From contig OZ240684.1 of the NCBI GenBank assembly GCA_965199175.1, positions 1,426,001-1,490,000 of the forward strand: DNA of 64,000 nt, read 5' to 3'. Positions 63,990 to 64,000 of this stretch are shown in pieces (positions within the stretch are counted from its first letter, which is position 1; each line of letters starts with the position of its first letter). Origin of the DNA: G963923945 sp965199175. GTDB lineage: Bacteria > Pseudomonadota > Alphaproteobacteria > G963923945. A program made the translations under genes and the position numbers. The notes beneath the pieces are model-generated. The model was not told the DNA's origin. It did no database searches and saw nothing but the letters and a program-made list of their open reading frames with translations.

Positions 63990-64000
63990 CGGCCCGGCAT

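Noticed and set aside
1..64000. tRNA, rRNA, insertion sequences, origin of replication
   Set aside because: None recognised on reading; no transposase-like protein and no rRNA- or tRNA-like stretch was seen.

Overview
The window is chromosomal DNA from a motile alphaproteobacterium, probably near Rhodospirillales, Kiloniellales or Sneathiellales; the species cannot be named. The placement rests on fliX next to flgI, an alphaproteobacterial-type DksA, a CckA hybrid kinase beside recA-alaS, a transhydrogenase split into three genes, and an ethylmalonyl-CoA pathway cluster.

Layout. Positions 590-42376 are almost entirely a flagellar and chemotaxis regulon. Minus strand: fliS, fliD, flaG, two large flagellins, fliW, flgL, flgK, flgN, flgJ, flgI, then flgH-flgA-flgG-flgF. 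fliX and dksA lie between these blocks on plus. Plus strand from 25.7 kb: fliL, fliM, a DUF6468 gene, motE, cheY, cheZ, two MotB-like genes and a secreted TPR protein. Then come minus-strand fliP-fliO, a small unknown gene, an FlhB C-terminal-domain homologue and csrA, and plus-strand flgB-flgC-fliE-fliQ-fliR-flhB. Genes for FliF, FliG, FliH, FliI, FliN, FlhA, MotA, FlgD and FlgE are not in the window. Positions 42.5-49.4 kb hold cckA, recA and alaS. Positions 49.5-54.6 kb hold mesaconyl-CoA hydratase, crotonyl-CoA carboxylase/reductase and ethylmalonyl-CoA mutase. A NUDIX gene, the pntB-pntAB-pntAA operon and a glycosyltransferase follow. The last 3 kb look like accessory DNA: a membrane protein, an ImmA/IrrE-type metallopeptidase and a beta-family protein in one AT-richer operon, next to a DNA methyltransferase and a possible truncated gene.

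How it fits together. Five sites match the sigma-54 -24/-12 element (GG-N10-GC), upstream of fliD, flagellin 1, flgI, flgF and fliM. The flgI promoter has two GGCA/TGCC palindromes upstream that resemble the FlbD (ftr) sites of Caulobacter. FliW and CsrA are both present and could form a flagellin translational switch.

Most unusual points: flagellins (905/906 aa), FliD (1137 aa) and FlgK (1262 aa) are all greatly enlarged and seem to share a beta-rich module; flgK carries an 11-base C tract that could slip; short tandem duplications of 9-30 bp fill intergenic DNA and enter coding regions in frame; PntAA ends in a histone-H1-like basic tail; and the terminal cassette is a candidate defence system.
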